Of a stretch of DNA of 64,000 bases, positions 36,122-45,589 are shown piece by piece. The number at the start of each line of letters is the position of its first letter. Position 1 is the stretch's first letter. Source of the stretch: Methylobacterium platani (GTDB taxonomy: Bacteria; Pseudomonadota; Alphaproteobacteria; Rhizobiales; Beijerinckiaceae). The stretch covers positions 130,475-194,474 of the forward strand of contig NZ_LWHQ01000006.1 in the NCBI RefSeq assembly GCF_001653715.1, written 5' to 3'. Both the position numbers and the translations under genes were made by a program. Under the pieces are notes generated by a model. It searched no databases and was not told where the DNA came from. It worked only from the letters and a program-made list of their open reading frames with translations.

Positions 36122-37294
36122 ATGATCCCGAACGCCGCGCGTGAATTCAACTTCGGCCTCGGCGAGACCGCCGAGGCGATCCGCGACAGCGTGCGCAGCT
36201 TCGCGCAGGACAGGATCGCGCCGCGGGCCGAGGAGATCGACCGCACCAACACCTTCCCGCGCGACCTCTGGCCCGAGATGGGGGCGCTCGGCCTGCACGG
36301 CATAACGGTCGAGGAGGAGTACGGGGGCCTCGGCCTCGGCTACCTCGCCCATTGCGTGGCGATGGAGGAGGTGTCGCGGGCCTCGGCCTCGGTCGGCCTG
36401 TCGTATGGCGCGCATTCGAACCTGTGCGTCAACCAGATCCGCCGCAACGGCTCGGACGCGCAGAAGCGTAAGTATCTCCCCAAGCTCATCTCCGGCGAGA
36501 ACGTGGGCGCGCTCGCGATGTCGGAGCCGGGCGCCGGCTCGGACGTGGTGTCGATGAGGACCCGCGCCGAGAAGCGGGGCGACCGCTACGTGCTCACCGG
36601 CTCCAAGATGTGGATCACCAACGGTCCCGTCGCCGAGACCCTGGTGGTCTACGCCAAGACGGACCCGCAGGCGGGCTCGCGCGGCATCACCGCCTTCCTG
36701 GTCGAGAAGGGCATGAAGGGGTTCTCCACCGCCCAGAAGCTCGACAAGCTCGGGATGCGCGGCTCGGATACCTGCGAGCTGGTCTTCGAGGAGTGCGAGA
36801 TCCCGGAGGAGAACGTGCTGGGCCAGGTCGGGCGCGGCGCCAGCGTGCTGATGTCGGGCCTCGACTACGAGCGCGCGGTGCTGGCGGCGGGGCCGCTCGG
36901 CATCATGCAGGCCTGCCTCGACGTGGTGATGCCCTACGTGCACGAGCGCAAGCAGTTCGGCCAGGCGATCGGCGAGTTCCAGCTGGTCCAGGGCAAGCTC
37001 GCCGACATGTACGTCTCGACCAACGCCGCCAAGGCCTACGTCTACGCGGTGGCACAGGCCTGCGACCGCGGCGAGACCACCCGCGAGGACGCGGCCGGCG
37101 CGATCCTCTACGCCGCCGAGCGGGCGACGCAATGCGCGCTCGACGCGATCCAGCTCCTCGGCGGCAACGGCTACATCAACGACTACCCGACCGGGCGGCT
37201 GCTGCGCGACGCCAAGCTCTACGAGATCGGCGCCGGCACCAGCGAGATCCGCCGGATGCTGATCGGCCGCGAGCTCTTCACCAAGTCCGCCTGA
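36122..37294 (+). CDS. ivd: Isovaleryl-CoA dehydrogenase
   Basis: 390-residue flavoprotein that oxidises isovaleryl-CoA to 3-methylcrotonyl-CoA in leucine degradation. Acyl-CoA dehydrogenase signatures are [14 protein letters not shown] and [20 protein letters not shown]. The helix segment [19 protein letters not shown] carries the Glu (near residue 250) that is the catalytic base specific to isovaleryl-CoA dehydrogenases, and this decides the subtype. The start at [14 protein letters not shown] follows a strong ribosome-binding site. It is first in an operon with both carboxylase subunits, a MaoC hydratase and a CoA lyase. Confidence 0.94.
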   Translation: MIPNAAREFNFGLGETAEAIRDSVRSFAQDRIAPRAEEIDRTNTFPRDLWPEMGALGLHGITVEEEYGGLGLGYLAHCVAMEEVSRASASVGLSYGAHSNLCVNQIRRNGSDAQKRKYLPKLISGENVGALAMSEPGAGSDVVSMRTRAEKRGDRYVLTGSKMWITNGPVAETLVVYAKTDPQAGSRGITAFLVEKGMKGFSTAQKLDKLGMRGSDTCELVFEECEIPEENVLGQVGRGASVLMSGLDYERAVLAAGPLGIMQACLDVVMPYVHERKQFGQAIGEFQLVQGKLADMYVSTNAAKAYVYAVAQACDRGETTREDAAGAILYAAERATQCALDAIQLLGGNGYINDYPTGRLLRDAKLYEIGAGTSEIRRMLIGRELFTKSA

Positions 37295-37305
37295 GGCGTA
37301 ACCCG

Positions 37306-38913
37306 ATGCCGGTCATCCCCACCAGCGCCGACCTCACCTCCGGGGCGGCGGAGCAGAACCGCGTTGCCTGGGGCGAGTTGCGCACCGCCCTGAAGGCGCA
37401 CCGCGCCAAGGCCGCCGCCGGCGGCCCCGAGCGGGCCCGCGAGCGCCACGTCGCCCGCGGCAAGCTCCTGCCCCGGGACCGGGTCCTGCGCCTGCTCGAT
37501 CCGGGCTCGCCGTTCCTGGAAGTGGGCGGCCTCGCCGCCAACGGGATGTACGGCGAGGACATCCACGCCGCCGGCCTCATCACCGGCATCGGCCGGGTGG
37601 CGGGCCGCGAGGTGATGGTGGTCTGCAACGACGCCACGATCAAGGGCGGCACCTACTACCCGCTCACGGTCAAGAAGCACCTGCGGGCGCAGGAGATCGC
37701 AGCCCAGAACCGGCTGCCCTGCCTCTACCTCGTCGATTCCGGCGGCGCCAACCTGCCGCAGCAGACCGAGGTGTTTCCCGACCGCGAGCATTTCGGCCGC
37801 ATCTTCTACAACCAGGCGCAGATGTCGGCCGCCGGCATCCCGCAGATCGCCTGCGTGATGGGGTCGTGCACCGCGGGCGGCGCCTACGTGCCGGCGATGT
37901 CGGACGAGAGCGTGATCGTGCGCCGCCAGGGCACGATCTTCCTCGGCGGGCCGCCGCTGGTGAAGGCCGCGACCGGCGAGGTGGTGAGCGCCGAGGACCT
38001 CGGCGGCGCCGACGTGCACGCCCGGCTGTCCGGCGTCGCCGACCATTACGCCACCGACGATGCCCACGCGCTCGCGATCCTGCGCCGCATCGTCGGGGGC
38101 CTCAACACCGTCAAGCGGCCCGACCTCGACATCGGAAGCCCGGTCGACCCGGCCTATGCGGCGGACGACCTCGACGCCCTGGTGCCGACGGACCTGCGCA
38201 AGCAGTACGACGCCCGCGAGCTGATCGCCCGCCTCGTCGACGGCTCGGAATTCGACGAGTTCAAGCGGCTCTACGGCACCACGCTGGTCACGGGATTCGC
38301 CCGCCTCCACGGCATGCCGGTCGGGATCCTCGCCAATAACGGCATCCTGTACTCGGAGAGCGCGCTCAAAGGCGCGCACTTCATCGAACTCTGCTGCCAG
38401 CGCCGGATCCCGCTGGTCTTCCTCCAGAACATCTCCGGCTTCATGGTCGGGCGCGAGGTCGAGGCCGGCGGCATCGCCAAGAACGGCGCGAAGCTGGTGA
38501 CGGCCGTCGCGACCGCCGCGGTGCCGAAGCTCACCGTGATCGTCGGCGGCTCCTACGGCGCCGGCAATTACGGCATGTGCGGCCGGGCCTACTCGCCGCG
38601 CTTCCTGTTCGCCTGGCCGAATTCGCGCATCTCGGTGATGGGTGCCGAGCAGGCGGCGAGCGTGCTCGCCACCGTCCGCCGCGACAACATCGAGGCCGGC
38701 GGCGGCGCCTGGAGCCCGGAAGAGGAGGAGGCGTTCAAGGCGCCGATCCGCGCCGGGTTCGAGGAGGAGGGCTCGCCCTACTACGCCACCGCGCGGCTGT
38801 GGGACGACGGCATCATCCTGCCGGAGGAGACGCGCCGGGTGCTCGGCCTGTCGCTCTCGGCCTGCCTCAACGCGCCGGTGCCGGAGACCCGGTTCGGCCT
38901 GTTCCGGATGTGA
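37306..38913 (+). CDS. mccB: 3-methylcrotonyl-CoA carboxylase, carboxyltransferase (beta) subunit
   Basis: 535-residue carboxyltransferase that moves CO2 from carboxybiotin to 3-methylcrotonyl-CoA. Motifs typical of MCC-beta are [72 protein letters not shown] and [20 protein letters not shown]. The length is as expected. It starts 11 bases after the dehydrogenase stop. The closest alternatives, geranyl-CoA or propionyl-CoA carboxylase beta, are made unlikely by the isovaleryl-CoA dehydrogenase neighbour. Confidence 0.94.
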   Translation: MPVIPTSADLTSGAAEQNRVAWGELRTALKAHRAKAAAGGPERARERHVARGKLLPRDRVLRLLDPGSPFLEVGGLAANGMYGEDIHAAGLITGIGRVAGREVMVVCNDATIKGGTYYPLTVKKHLRAQEIAAQNRLPCLYLVDSGGANLPQQTEVFPDREHFGRIFYNQAQMSAAGIPQIACVMGSCTAGGAYVPAMSDESVIVRRQGTIFLGGPPLVKAATGEVVSAEDLGGADVHARLSGVADHYATDDAHALAILRRIVGGLNTVKRPDLDIGSPVDPAYAADDLDALVPTDLRKQYDARELIARLVDGSEFDEFKRLYGTTLVTGFARLHGMPVGILANNGILYSESALKGAHFIELCCQRRIPLVFLQNISGFMVGREVEAGGIAKNGAKLVTAVATAAVPKLTVIVGGSYGAGNYGMCGRAYSPRFLFAWPNSRISVMGAEQAASVLATVRRDNIEAGGGAWSPEEEEAFKAPIRAGFEEEGSPYYATARLWDDGIILPEETRRVLGLSLSACLNAPVPETRFGLFRM

Positions 38914-38921
38914 GGACAGCC

Positions 38922-40868
38922 ATGACCACACGCCGCCTCGCCTCCGTCCTCGTCGCCAATCGCGGCGAGATCGCCTGCCGGGTAATCCGCACCGCCCGTC
39001 GCCTCGGCATGCGCACCATCGCGGTCTATTCGGACGCCGACCGCGACGCGATGCACGTCGCCCTCGCCGACGAGGCATTTTTGCTCGGCCCGGCGCCCGC
39101 CGCCGAATCGTACCTGCGCATCGACCGCATCCTCGCGGCGGCGCGTGCGAGCGGGGCGGCGTGCATCCATCCCGGCTACGGCTTCCTGTCGGAGCGGCCG
39201 GACTTCGCCGATGCCTGCGCGGAGGCCGGCATCGTCTTCGTCGGCCCGCCCGCTTCCGCCATCCGCGCCATGGGCCTCAAGGACGCCGCGAAGGCGCTGG
39301 TCGCCAAGGCCGGCGTGCCGGTGGTGCCGGGCTATCACGGCGCGCGCCAGGATCCGGATTTTCTCGCCGCGGAGGCGGCCGCCATCGGCTACCCGGTCCT
39401 CATCAAGGCGGTGGCCGGCGGCGGCGGCAAGGGCATGCGGCGCGTCGAGGAGCCGGCGGACTTCGCCGACGCGCTGGCGTCCGCGCAGCGGGAGGCCCAG
39501 AACGCTTTCGGCGACCCGCGGGTGCTGGTCGAGAAATACGTCCTGTCGCCGCGCCACGTCGAGATCCAGGTCTTCTGCGACGCCCACGGCAACGCCGTCC
39601 ACCTGTTCGAGCGCGATTGCTCGCTCCAGCGCCGCCACCAGAAGGTGATCGAGGAGGCGCCCGCCCCCGGCATGCCGGACGAGGTCCGGACTGCTATGGG
39701 CCGGGCCGCCGTCGAGGCCGCGAAGGCGGTCGGCTATGTCGGCGCCGGCACCGTCGAGTTCATCGCCGACGGCCGCGAGGGCCTGCGCCCCGACGGCTTC
39801 TGGTTCATGGAGATGAACACGAGGCTTCAGGTCGAGCATCCGGTGACCGAGGCGATCACCGGGCACGACCTCGTGGAATGGCAGTTCCGGGTCGCCTCCG
39901 GCGAGGCGCTGCCGGTCGATCAGGCCGGCCTCTCGATCCACGGCCACGCCGTCGAGGCGCGGCTCTACGCCGAGGATCCGGACCACGGCTTCCTGCCCTC
40001 GACCGGGCCCTTGCGGGCGCTCACGCTCCCGTCGGGCGAGGGCATCCGGGTCGATACCGGCGTCGGGGCGGGCGACCGGGTGACCCCGTTCTACGACCCG
40101 ATGATCGCCAAGGTGATCGCCCACGGCGCCACCCGCGACGAGGCGCTCGACCGGCTGGCGGAGGCGCTGGGCCGCACCCTGGTGGCCGGGCCGAAGACCA
40201 ACGTCGCCTTCCTGAAGGCACTCGCCGAGGCGCCGGATTTTCGCGAAGGCCGCTTCGATACCGGCTTCATCGACCGCGACCTCGGCCGTCTGACGGCACC
40301 GAGCCCGCACCGCGACGCTGCGATCCGCGCCGGGATCCGGGCGCTGGTGGCGCGGGAGGCTCCCGCGCGTGCCGGCTCGCCCTGGGACGCCGCGGACGGG
40401 TTCCAGCTCGGCGAGGCGCGGCGCCAGACCTTTCCGTTCGTGCTCGAGGGCGAGCCGGCCGAGGCCGGGCTGCACTGGGGCGCGACCGGGCTGAGCGTGA
40501 CATACGGCGAGGCCGGTCCCGAGCCGGAGGCCGTCACGGTGGTCGACGCACCGCCCGGCGTGCTGGTGCTCGCCGAGGGCCGCCAGATCGCGCTCAGCCC
40601 CCCCGATCCCTTCGCGGTCGATCTCGACCACATCGACCAGGGCGGCACCATCAAGGCGCCGATGCACGGCCGCCTCGTCGCGGTGCTGGTCGCCCCCGGC
40701 GACCGGGTGGTGCGCGGCCAGCGCCTCGCCGTGGTCGAGGCGATGAAGATGGAGCACGCGCTCACCGCCCCCGCCGACGGCACGGTCGCCGAGGTGGCGG
40801 GGCAAGCCGGCCAGCAGGTCGCCGAGGGCGCCCGCCTGATCACCCTGACGACGGAGGACGCCGCGTGA
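38922..40868 (+). CDS. mccA: 3-methylcrotonyl-CoA carboxylase, biotin-carrying (alpha) subunit
   Basis: 648-residue protein combining biotin carboxylase (about 1-450) and biotin carrier. The N-terminus VLVANRGEIACRVIRTARRL, the ATP loop KAVAGGGGKGMRRVE and the FMEMNTRLQVEHPVTEAI segment mark the carboxylase. The C-terminal VEAMKMEHAL carries the biotinylated Lys near residue 609. It starts 8 bases after mccB, and its stop overlaps the next gene's GTG. Confidence 0.95.
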   Translation: MTTRRLASVLVANRGEIACRVIRTARRLGMRTIAVYSDADRDAMHVALADEAFLLGPAPAAESYLRIDRILAAARASGAACIHPGYGFLSERPDFADACAEAGIVFVGPPASAIRAMGLKDAAKALVAKAGVPVVPGYHGARQDPDFLAAEAAAIGYPVLIKAVAGGGGKGMRRVEEPADFADALASAQREAQNAFGDPRVLVEKYVLSPRHVEIQVFCDAHGNAVHLFERDCSLQRRHQKVIEEAPAPGMPDEVRTAMGRAAVEAAKAVGYVGAGTVEFIADGREGLRPDGFWFMEMNTRLQVEHPVTEAITGHDLVEWQFRVASGEALPVDQAGLSIHGHAVEARLYAEDPDHGFLPSTGPLRALTLPSGEGIRVDTGVGAGDRVTPFYDPMIAKVIAHGATRDEALDRLAEALGRTLVAGPKTNVAFLKALAEAPDFREGRFDTGFIDRDLGRLTAPSPHRDAAIRAGIRALVAREAPARAGSPWDAADGFQLGEARRQTFPFVLEGEPAEAGLHWGATGLSVTYGEAGPEPEAVTVVDAPPGVLVLAEGRQIALSPPDPFAVDLDHIDQGGTIKAPMHGRLVAVLVAPGDRVVRGQRLAVVEAMKMEHALTAPADGTVAEVAGQAGQQVAEGARLITLTTEDAA

Positions 40869-41359
40869 GCACGATTCCGGCTTCGACCCACCCGCGCGGC
40901 GGGCTGTACTTCGAGGATTTCGAGGTCGGCGCGACCTTGCGCCATCGCCTCACCCGCACGGTGACGCAGATGGACAACATGCTGTTCTCCAACATGACGC
41001 TCAACCCGCAGCCGCTCCACATCGACGCGCATTTCTGCGCCACCGAGACCGAGTGGGGCAAACCGCTGATGAACTCGCTGTTCACGCTCGGGCTGATGAT
41101 CGGCATCTCGGTCAACGACACCACCGTCGGCACCACGATCGGCAATCTCGGCATGACCGAGACCCGCTTTCCCGCGCCCCTGTTCGAGGGCGACACGGTG
41201 AGCGTGACGACGGAGGTCGTCGCCAAGCGCGAGTCGCGCTCGCGGCCGACCGCCGGCATCGTCGACCTCGTCCACCGCGCCTACAACCAGGACGGCACGC
41301 TGGTCGCCGAGTGCCGGCGCCAGGCGATGATGCGCAAGCGCCCCGCGGCGGAGGCTTGA
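40865..41359 (+). CDS. MaoC-family (R)-specific enoyl-CoA hydratase-like protein
   Basis: 164-residue hotdog-fold MaoC dehydratase. The N-terminal YFEDFEVGATLRHRLTRTVT and the NMTLNPQPLHIDAHFCATE stretch, with catalytic Asn/Asp and His positions, identify it. The start is a GTG overlapping the mccA stop (GTGA), so the genes are translationally coupled. In a leucine operon this is where the 3-methylglutaconyl-CoA hydratase (normally a crotonase, LiuC) would be expected. MaoC proteins paired with a CitE-like lyase also occur in itaconate catabolism. The substrate is therefore inferred from context only. Confidence 0.87.
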   Translation: MSTIPASTHPRGGLYFEDFEVGATLRHRLTRTVTQMDNMLFSNMTLNPQPLHIDAHFCATETEWGKPLMNSLFTLGLMIGISVNDTTVGTTIGNLGMTETRFPAPLFEGDTVSVTTEVVAKRESRSRPTAGIVDLVHRAYNQDGTLVAECRRQAMMRKRPAAEA

Positions 41360-41363
41360 GACG

Positions 41364-42230
41364 ATGCGCTCGCTGCTGTTCGTCCCCGGCGACTCGCCCC
41401 GCAAGCAGGAGAAGGGCCTGGAGGTCGGGGCCGACGCCCTGATCCTCGACCTCGAGGATTCCGTCGCGCCGGCCGAGAAGGGGAAGGCCCGCGAGGTCGC
41501 GGCCTCCTTCCTGGCGCGGATGCGGGATGCCACGGGCCGGCCGAAGCTCTACGTCCGCGTCAACGCCCTCGATACCGGTCTCACCGAGGACGACCTCGCG
41601 GCGGTGATGCCGCACGCCCCCGACGGGATCATGCTGCCGAAAGCCGAGGGTGGCCCGAGCGTCGCCCATCTCGGCGCGCGCCTCGCGGTCCACGAGGCGG
41701 AAGCCGGGCTCCCCGACGGCGCCACCCGCATCCTGCCGATCGCCACCGAGACGGCGCGGGCGGTCTTCGCGCTGTCCACCCTGCCGGGATCGAGCCCGCG
41801 GCTGTCGGGCGTCACCTGGGGGGCGGAGGACCTGTCCGCCGACATCGGCGCCGAGACCAACCGGGCCGAGGACGGTGCCTGGAGCGCGCCGTTCCAGCTC
41901 GCCCGCAACCTGACCCTGATGGCGGCCGCCGCCGCGGAGGTCGACGCGATCGACACGATCAACGCCCATTTCCGCGATCTCGACGGCCTCGCCCGCGAGT
42001 GCCGCGCGGCCCGCCGCGACGGGTTCGTCGGCAAGATGGCGATCCACCCGGCGCAGGTCGCCGTCATCAACGAGGCCTTCACGCCGACGGACGCCGCGAT
42101 CGATCAGGCGCGCAAGGTCGTGGCCGCCTTCGCGCGATCGCCGGGCGTCGGCGTGGTCGGGATCGACGGCGAGATGTTCGACCGGCCGCACCTGCGCCGG
42201 GCGGAACGGCTGCTGGCCAGGGTGGGGTGA
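41364..42230 (+). CDS. HpcH/HpaI (CitE-like) CoA-ester lyase
   Basis: 288-residue TIM-barrel lyase/aldolase. MRSLLFVPGDSPRKQEKGLE, ALILDLEDSVAPAEKGKAR, the metal/active-site region PIATETARAVFALST, and KMAIHPAQVAVINEAFTP are the CitE/citramalyl-CoA/malyl-CoA lyase signatures. It starts 4 bases after the MaoC gene and is the last clear member of the operon. In a canonical leucine pathway the last step is HMG-CoA lyase, a different (DRE-TIM) family that is not found here. It may cleave a 3-hydroxyacyl-CoA made by the MaoC neighbour. Confidence 0.88.
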   Translation: MRSLLFVPGDSPRKQEKGLEVGADALILDLEDSVAPAEKGKAREVAASFLARMRDATGRPKLYVRVNALDTGLTEDDLAAVMPHAPDGIMLPKAEGGPSVAHLGARLAVHEAEAGLPDGATRILPIATETARAVFALSTLPGSSPRLSGVTWGAEDLSADIGAETNRAEDGAWSAPFQLARNLTLMAAAAAEVDAIDTINAHFRDLDGLARECRAARRDGFVGKMAIHPAQVAVINEAFTPTDAAIDQARKVVAAFARSPGVGVVGIDGEMFDRPHLRRAERLLARVG

Positions 42231-42240
42231 GGCACGACGG

Positions 42241-42462
42241 ATGGAAGCGGCCGGAGACGCGCTCGCCAAACGCGAACTGGAAGGCTTCGCCTTGAGGGAG
42301 TTCCGGGCCAAGCGATCGACCCAGCCCGAATTGCGCCGCCTCCTCGGCTTCGGTACCCGTACGGCGCTCGACGCCTTCCTGAAGGAGCAAGGCGTCTACG
42401 CGGATGACGATCACGCAGATCTGATGCAGGATCTGCGTAATCTCGATCGCATCGGTCGGTGA
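42241..42462 (+). CDS. Small UPF0175-like protein
   Basis: 73-residue protein. The core RRLLGFGTRTALDAFLKEQG followed by VYADDDHADLMQDL resembles UPF0175 proteins, small HTH-like proteins often linked with PIN or other toxin modules. The PELRRLLG/LDAFLKE pattern is the recognisable part. It begins 10 bases after the lyase stop, and its stop is 22 bases from the convergent toxin-antitoxin pair. Whether it is an orphan antitoxin is unknown. Confidence 0.6.
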   Translation: MEAAGDALAKRELEGFALREFRAKRSTQPELRRLLGFGTRTALDAFLKEQGVYADDDHADLMQDLRNLDRIGR

Positions 42463-42484
42463 CGCCGTGGCTGCCGGGGCGCCC

Positions 42485-42757
42485 TCACGATACGCCGAGC
42501 GGGGCGACACTCATCCTGAGACCGAGCCGGTGCAGCAGATCCATGACCGCGGCCAGATGCGACGCGCCCGCCTGCACCTCGCCGCGAGCGAGACCGCGTG
42601 CCCGAGCGACGGCCTCGAACGCATGGGCGACCAGGGCCGGATCGTCCTCGGCGAGCACCGCTTCGAGATAGGCGGCGATCCGTTCGGGGCTGTCGAGGTA
42701 ATCCGCAGTGTCGTAGGGTGTGAGCAGGATGTCGGTCATGGTCGTCATCATCGACAT
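42485..42757 (-). CDS. Addiction-module antidote protein (HigA-2-like antitoxin)
   Basis: 90-residue protein of the 'addiction module antidote' family: PYDTADYLDSPERIAAYLEA, then DDPALVAHAFEAVARARG and an HTH-like end (HLAAVMDLLHRLGLRMSV). It follows the toxin gene directly, the toxin TGA being immediately followed by the ATG. This toxin-first order is typical of HigBA-like pairs. It would neutralise the toxin and repress the operon. An internal Met (MTDILLTPYD, 42739) is an alternative start. Confidence 0.82.
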   Translation of the reverse strand: MSMMTTMTDILLTPYDTADYLDSPERIAAYLEAVLAEDDPALVAHAFEAVARARGLARGEVQAGASHLAAVMDLLHRLGLRMSVAPLGVS

Positions 42758-43048
42758 TCACAGAGAGGCTGCCAAGGCCTTCGCCCGGCGGATATCACGC
42801 GGCTGGGAGGATTTGTCACCTCCGCACAGGAGAATGACGATCTCATCGCCGCGCCGTACGAAATAGACTCTGTATCCGGGGCCGACATGAATGCGCATCT
42901 CGCTCACGCCGTCGCCAACCGGCGCCACGTCGCCCGGGTTCCCGAGCGCCAGCCGGTCGATCCTCTTGGCGATCTGAGCGAAGGCCGTTACATTGCGCAG
43001 CCTTGAAAACCACGCTGCAAATTCGGGATGCTGCTGTATGCGCGTCAT
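42758..43048 (-). CDS. RelE/ParE-superfamily addiction-module killer protein
   Basis: 96-residue toxin-like protein. HPEFAAWFSRLRNVTAFAQI, AKRIDRLALGNPGDVAPVGD, VSEMRIHVGPGYRVYFVRRG and IVILLCGGDKSSQPRDIRRA follow the pattern of the 'killer protein' subfamily of RelE-type toxins. Most are ribosome-dependent mRNA endonucleases. MTRIQQHPEF is taken as start because the longer frame has an unfamilial N-terminus. It is the first gene of the pair with the antidote gene. Confidence 0.85.
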   Translation of the reverse strand: MTRIQQHPEFAAWFSRLRNVTAFAQIAKRIDRLALGNPGDVAPVGDGVSEMRIHVGPGYRVYFVRRGDEIVILLCGGDKSSQPRDIRRAKALAASL

Positions 43049-43197
43049 GACGTAACGACAGTTGCAGATCTTCTGCTTACCGGGGCTCGGAGTGTCAGGC
43101 AACCGCGCGGCCGGTCTCGTGATGACGAATTCCTTGTTTCGACCTTGACGCACCGCGCGATCAACGCGCGGGCCCTTGCCCGGGAGGACGCCACGCC

Positions 43198-44391
43198 ATG
43201 CCCCACACCGACAGCCAAGCCACCCCCTCCGAAGCCGCCCTCCTCGCCCGCCTCCCCAGCGCCCTCGACGCCGCCCTCAAAGCCCCAGCCTACGCCGCCC
43301 ACCTCGCCGGCATCGACCCCGCCGCCGTGACCGACCGGGCGGCGCTCGCCCGCCTGCCGGTGCTGCGCAAGGGCGAGATGCCGGCGCGCCAGCGCGAGGC
43401 CCTGCCGTTCGGCGGCTTCGTGCCGGGGACAGCGGGCGGGTTTCCCCGCCTCTTCACCTCGCCGGGGCCGATCTTCGAGCCGCAGCGGGCGGGGGAGGAT
43501 CCGTGGGGCGGCGCGCCGGCGCTCGCCGCCGCGGGCTTCACGGCCGGCGAGGTGGTGCTCAACACCTTCGGCTACCACCTGACGCCGGGCGGCTTCATCT
43601 TCGACACCGCGGCCCGGGCGCTGGGCTGCGCGGTGATTCCGGCCGGCCCCGGCAACACCGAGCAGCAGCTCGACCTGATCGAGGCCTATCGCCCCGCCGG
43701 CTATGTCGGCACGCCGGACTTCCTCAAGGTGCTGCTCGATGCCGGCGCCAAGGCCGGGCGCGACGTGTCGTCGATCGTCAAGGCGCTGGTTTCCGGCGCC
43801 GCCTTCCCGCCCTCGCTCCAGGCCGAGTTCCGGGAGCGCGGCATTGCCGCAGCCCAAGCCTACGCCACCGCGGATGTCGGCTTCATCGCCTACGAGGTGC
43901 CGGGAGAACCCGGTCTCCTCGTCGGCGACGGGCTGATCCTCGAGATCGTGCGTCCCGGCACCGGCGATCCGGTGCCGGAGGGCGAGGTCGGCGAGATCGT
44001 CGTCACGGTGCCCGACCGCGACCGGCCGCTGATCCGCTACGCGCTGGGCGACCTCACGGCGGCTCTGCCCGGCGGCCGGATTCGCGGCTGGATGGGCCGG
44101 GCCGACCAGGCCGCCAAGGTGAAGGGCATGTTCGTGCGCCCCGAGCAGGTCGCCGAGATCGCCCGCCGCCACCCCGGGCTCGGCCGCCTGCGCCTGGTGG
44201 TGACCCGGGCCGACGAGGCCGACGTCATGACGCTCCGGGCGGAAGCCGCGACGCCGGAAACCACCCTTGCGGAGGCCGTCGCCGAGACCCTGCGGGCAGT
44301 GACGAAGCTGCGCGGGGCGGTCGACCTCGTCGCCCCGGGCAGCCTGCCGAACGACGGCAAGGTGATCGCCGACGAGCGGCCGGTCGGCTGA
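43198..44391 (+). CDS. Divergent PaaK-like AMP-binding (phenylacetate-CoA ligase family) protein
   Basis: 397-residue protein of the phenylacetate-CoA ligase group. VTDRAALARLPVLRKGEMPA resembles the PaaK N-terminus. YRPAGYVGTPDFLKVLLDAG, VSGAAFPPSLQAEFRERGI and the C-terminal GRADQAAKVKGMFVRPEQV follow the family core. The usual Ser/Thr/Gly phosphate loop (SSGTTGKP in PaaK) is replaced by LFTSPGPIFEP, so ATP handling may differ. Family length is about 430. It is divergent from the toxin gene. The substrate acid is unknown. Confidence 0.75.
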   Translation: MPHTDSQATPSEAALLARLPSALDAALKAPAYAAHLAGIDPAAVTDRAALARLPVLRKGEMPARQREALPFGGFVPGTAGGFPRLFTSPGPIFEPQRAGEDPWGGAPALAAAGFTAGEVVLNTFGYHLTPGGFIFDTAARALGCAVIPAGPGNTEQQLDLIEAYRPAGYVGTPDFLKVLLDAGAKAGRDVSSIVKALVSGAAFPPSLQAEFRERGIAAAQAYATADVGFIAYEVPGEPGLLVGDGLILEIVRPGTGDPVPEGEVGEIVVTVPDRDRPLIRYALGDLTAALPGGRIRGWMGRADQAAKVKGMFVRPEQVAEIARRHPGLGRLRLVVTRADEADVMTLRAEAATPETTLAEAVAETLRAVTKLRGAVDLVAPGSLPNDGKVIADERPVG

Positions 44392-45247
44392 CGGCGCGGG
44401 CGGCCCCGGCCGGGAGGTGCGCGGCGCGACCGCGCGGCGGCCGGCGCCCCGACCTCCCGGCGAGCTCGTCCGCACGGCATCGCGAACCGGGGGCGACCCC
44501 GGTGGCGGCATCCGCCCCGCACGACCGATGAACGGTCGACTGCGCCACCGGTCCGGCGGAGCGACCGCGAGGCGGCGCCGCAACCTGAGGGAATGGCGGC
44601 ATACCGCTGTCGCTCGTCGCCCCGACGGTGATCCGCGATCGATGATCCGCAACGGTCCCGCAGGATCGGGCCGCCTCCTTCGAGAATTGCGTTAGATCAT
44701 CGACGCCGAGGCGCACCGTTCGCCGGGGCGACAGCCGTGCTTTCCCAGAGGTCGGCGGTCGCGTTGATGTCTCTCTAGGTTGTGATAGTGTCACTCCGCG
44801 AATCAGAGACACGAGCAGGTTGACCGTGGCGGACCGATCCGATGCACGAACATCGCTACGTCGTTCGATCGACAATATCGTTGCAAGAGCAGGGCATCGG
44901 CATCTTGCCGATGATTGTCCTGTCGTGATGCGGCGCAATGCCGATCATGACCTTGCACCTCGACCGCGACCCGCCGGGACGGCGCCCCGAGACCGCCGGC
45001 CTGCCGCTGCGCGGCAACCTCATCGACACGCGCCATGACGACCGGATGCCCCTTTCCGGGCAAGGCGGGCGGCGAAGGCGCGCGCCGGCGGGCGGTCACC
45101 CCGCCCTGACACCGCCGATTCCCGGTTCGGCGAGGGACCGACGGCCGGGTCCCCTGCCCCGCTCCGCGCCGGGCGGCCGACCCGGCCGCGGCGGATTGCG
45201 GGGGCTGCCCCATCGGCGAAGGCCCCGGTCATGATCGGTGAGGACGG
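44392..45247. other. 856-base gap without a recognisable gene
   Basis: The frames here have arginine/proline-rich or unfamilial products and poor starts. The part from about 44600 to 44940 is less GC-rich than its surroundings. A GTGATAGTGTCAC inverted repeat occurs near 44781. It could hold regulatory DNA for the XRE gene or a decayed gene; I cannot assign either. Confidence 0.5.
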
Positions 45248-45589
45248 ATGAGCCGAGACCATGCGCGCGGAAAGCGCATTCGCGAAGCGATCGCGCAGAA
45301 GAACGTCACCAAGAACCAGGCCCTGGCGGCCGAGCTCGACGTCTCGGCCGCGGCCGTGTCCCGCTGGCAGAGCGGGGGGCACCTGTCGCTGGAAAGCGCC
45401 TGTGCGTTGGCAGAGCGGCTGGACGTCTCGCTGGACTGGCTGCTGCTGGGGCGGGGAACCATCGACTGGCACCGCGACGACGCCCTGTCGCCGAGCGAGC
45501 TGCAGCACGTCATGACGCTGCGCAAGCACACGCAATCGGTGCGGGCGCTGATCGTCAACCTGCTGGAGGAGATCCCGGCGCGGCCGTGA
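45248..45589 (+). CDS. XRE-family helix-turn-helix regulator
   Basis: 113-residue Cro/CI-like protein. The HTH spans about residues 20-65 (NQALAAELDVSAAAVSRWQS, HLSLESACALAERLDVSLDW), with the typical WLLLGRG extension. The ATG follows a GGTGAGGA site. The C-terminal 40 residues are short and helical, with no sensor domain. It is the first gene upstream of the two unknown paralogues (46370-47900), about 780 bases away, and could regulate them; this is inference. Confidence 0.87.
   Translation: MSRDHARGKRIREAIAQKNVTKNQALAAELDVSAAAVSRWQSGGHLSLESACALAERLDVSLDWLLLGRGTIDWHRDDALSPSELQHVMTLRKHTQSVRALIVNLLEEIPARP

Noticed and set aside
44225..45213. Several open frames of 70-240 codons around 44.2-45.2 kb
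   Set aside because: No ribosome-binding sites, odd composition and no recognisable motif on either strand.
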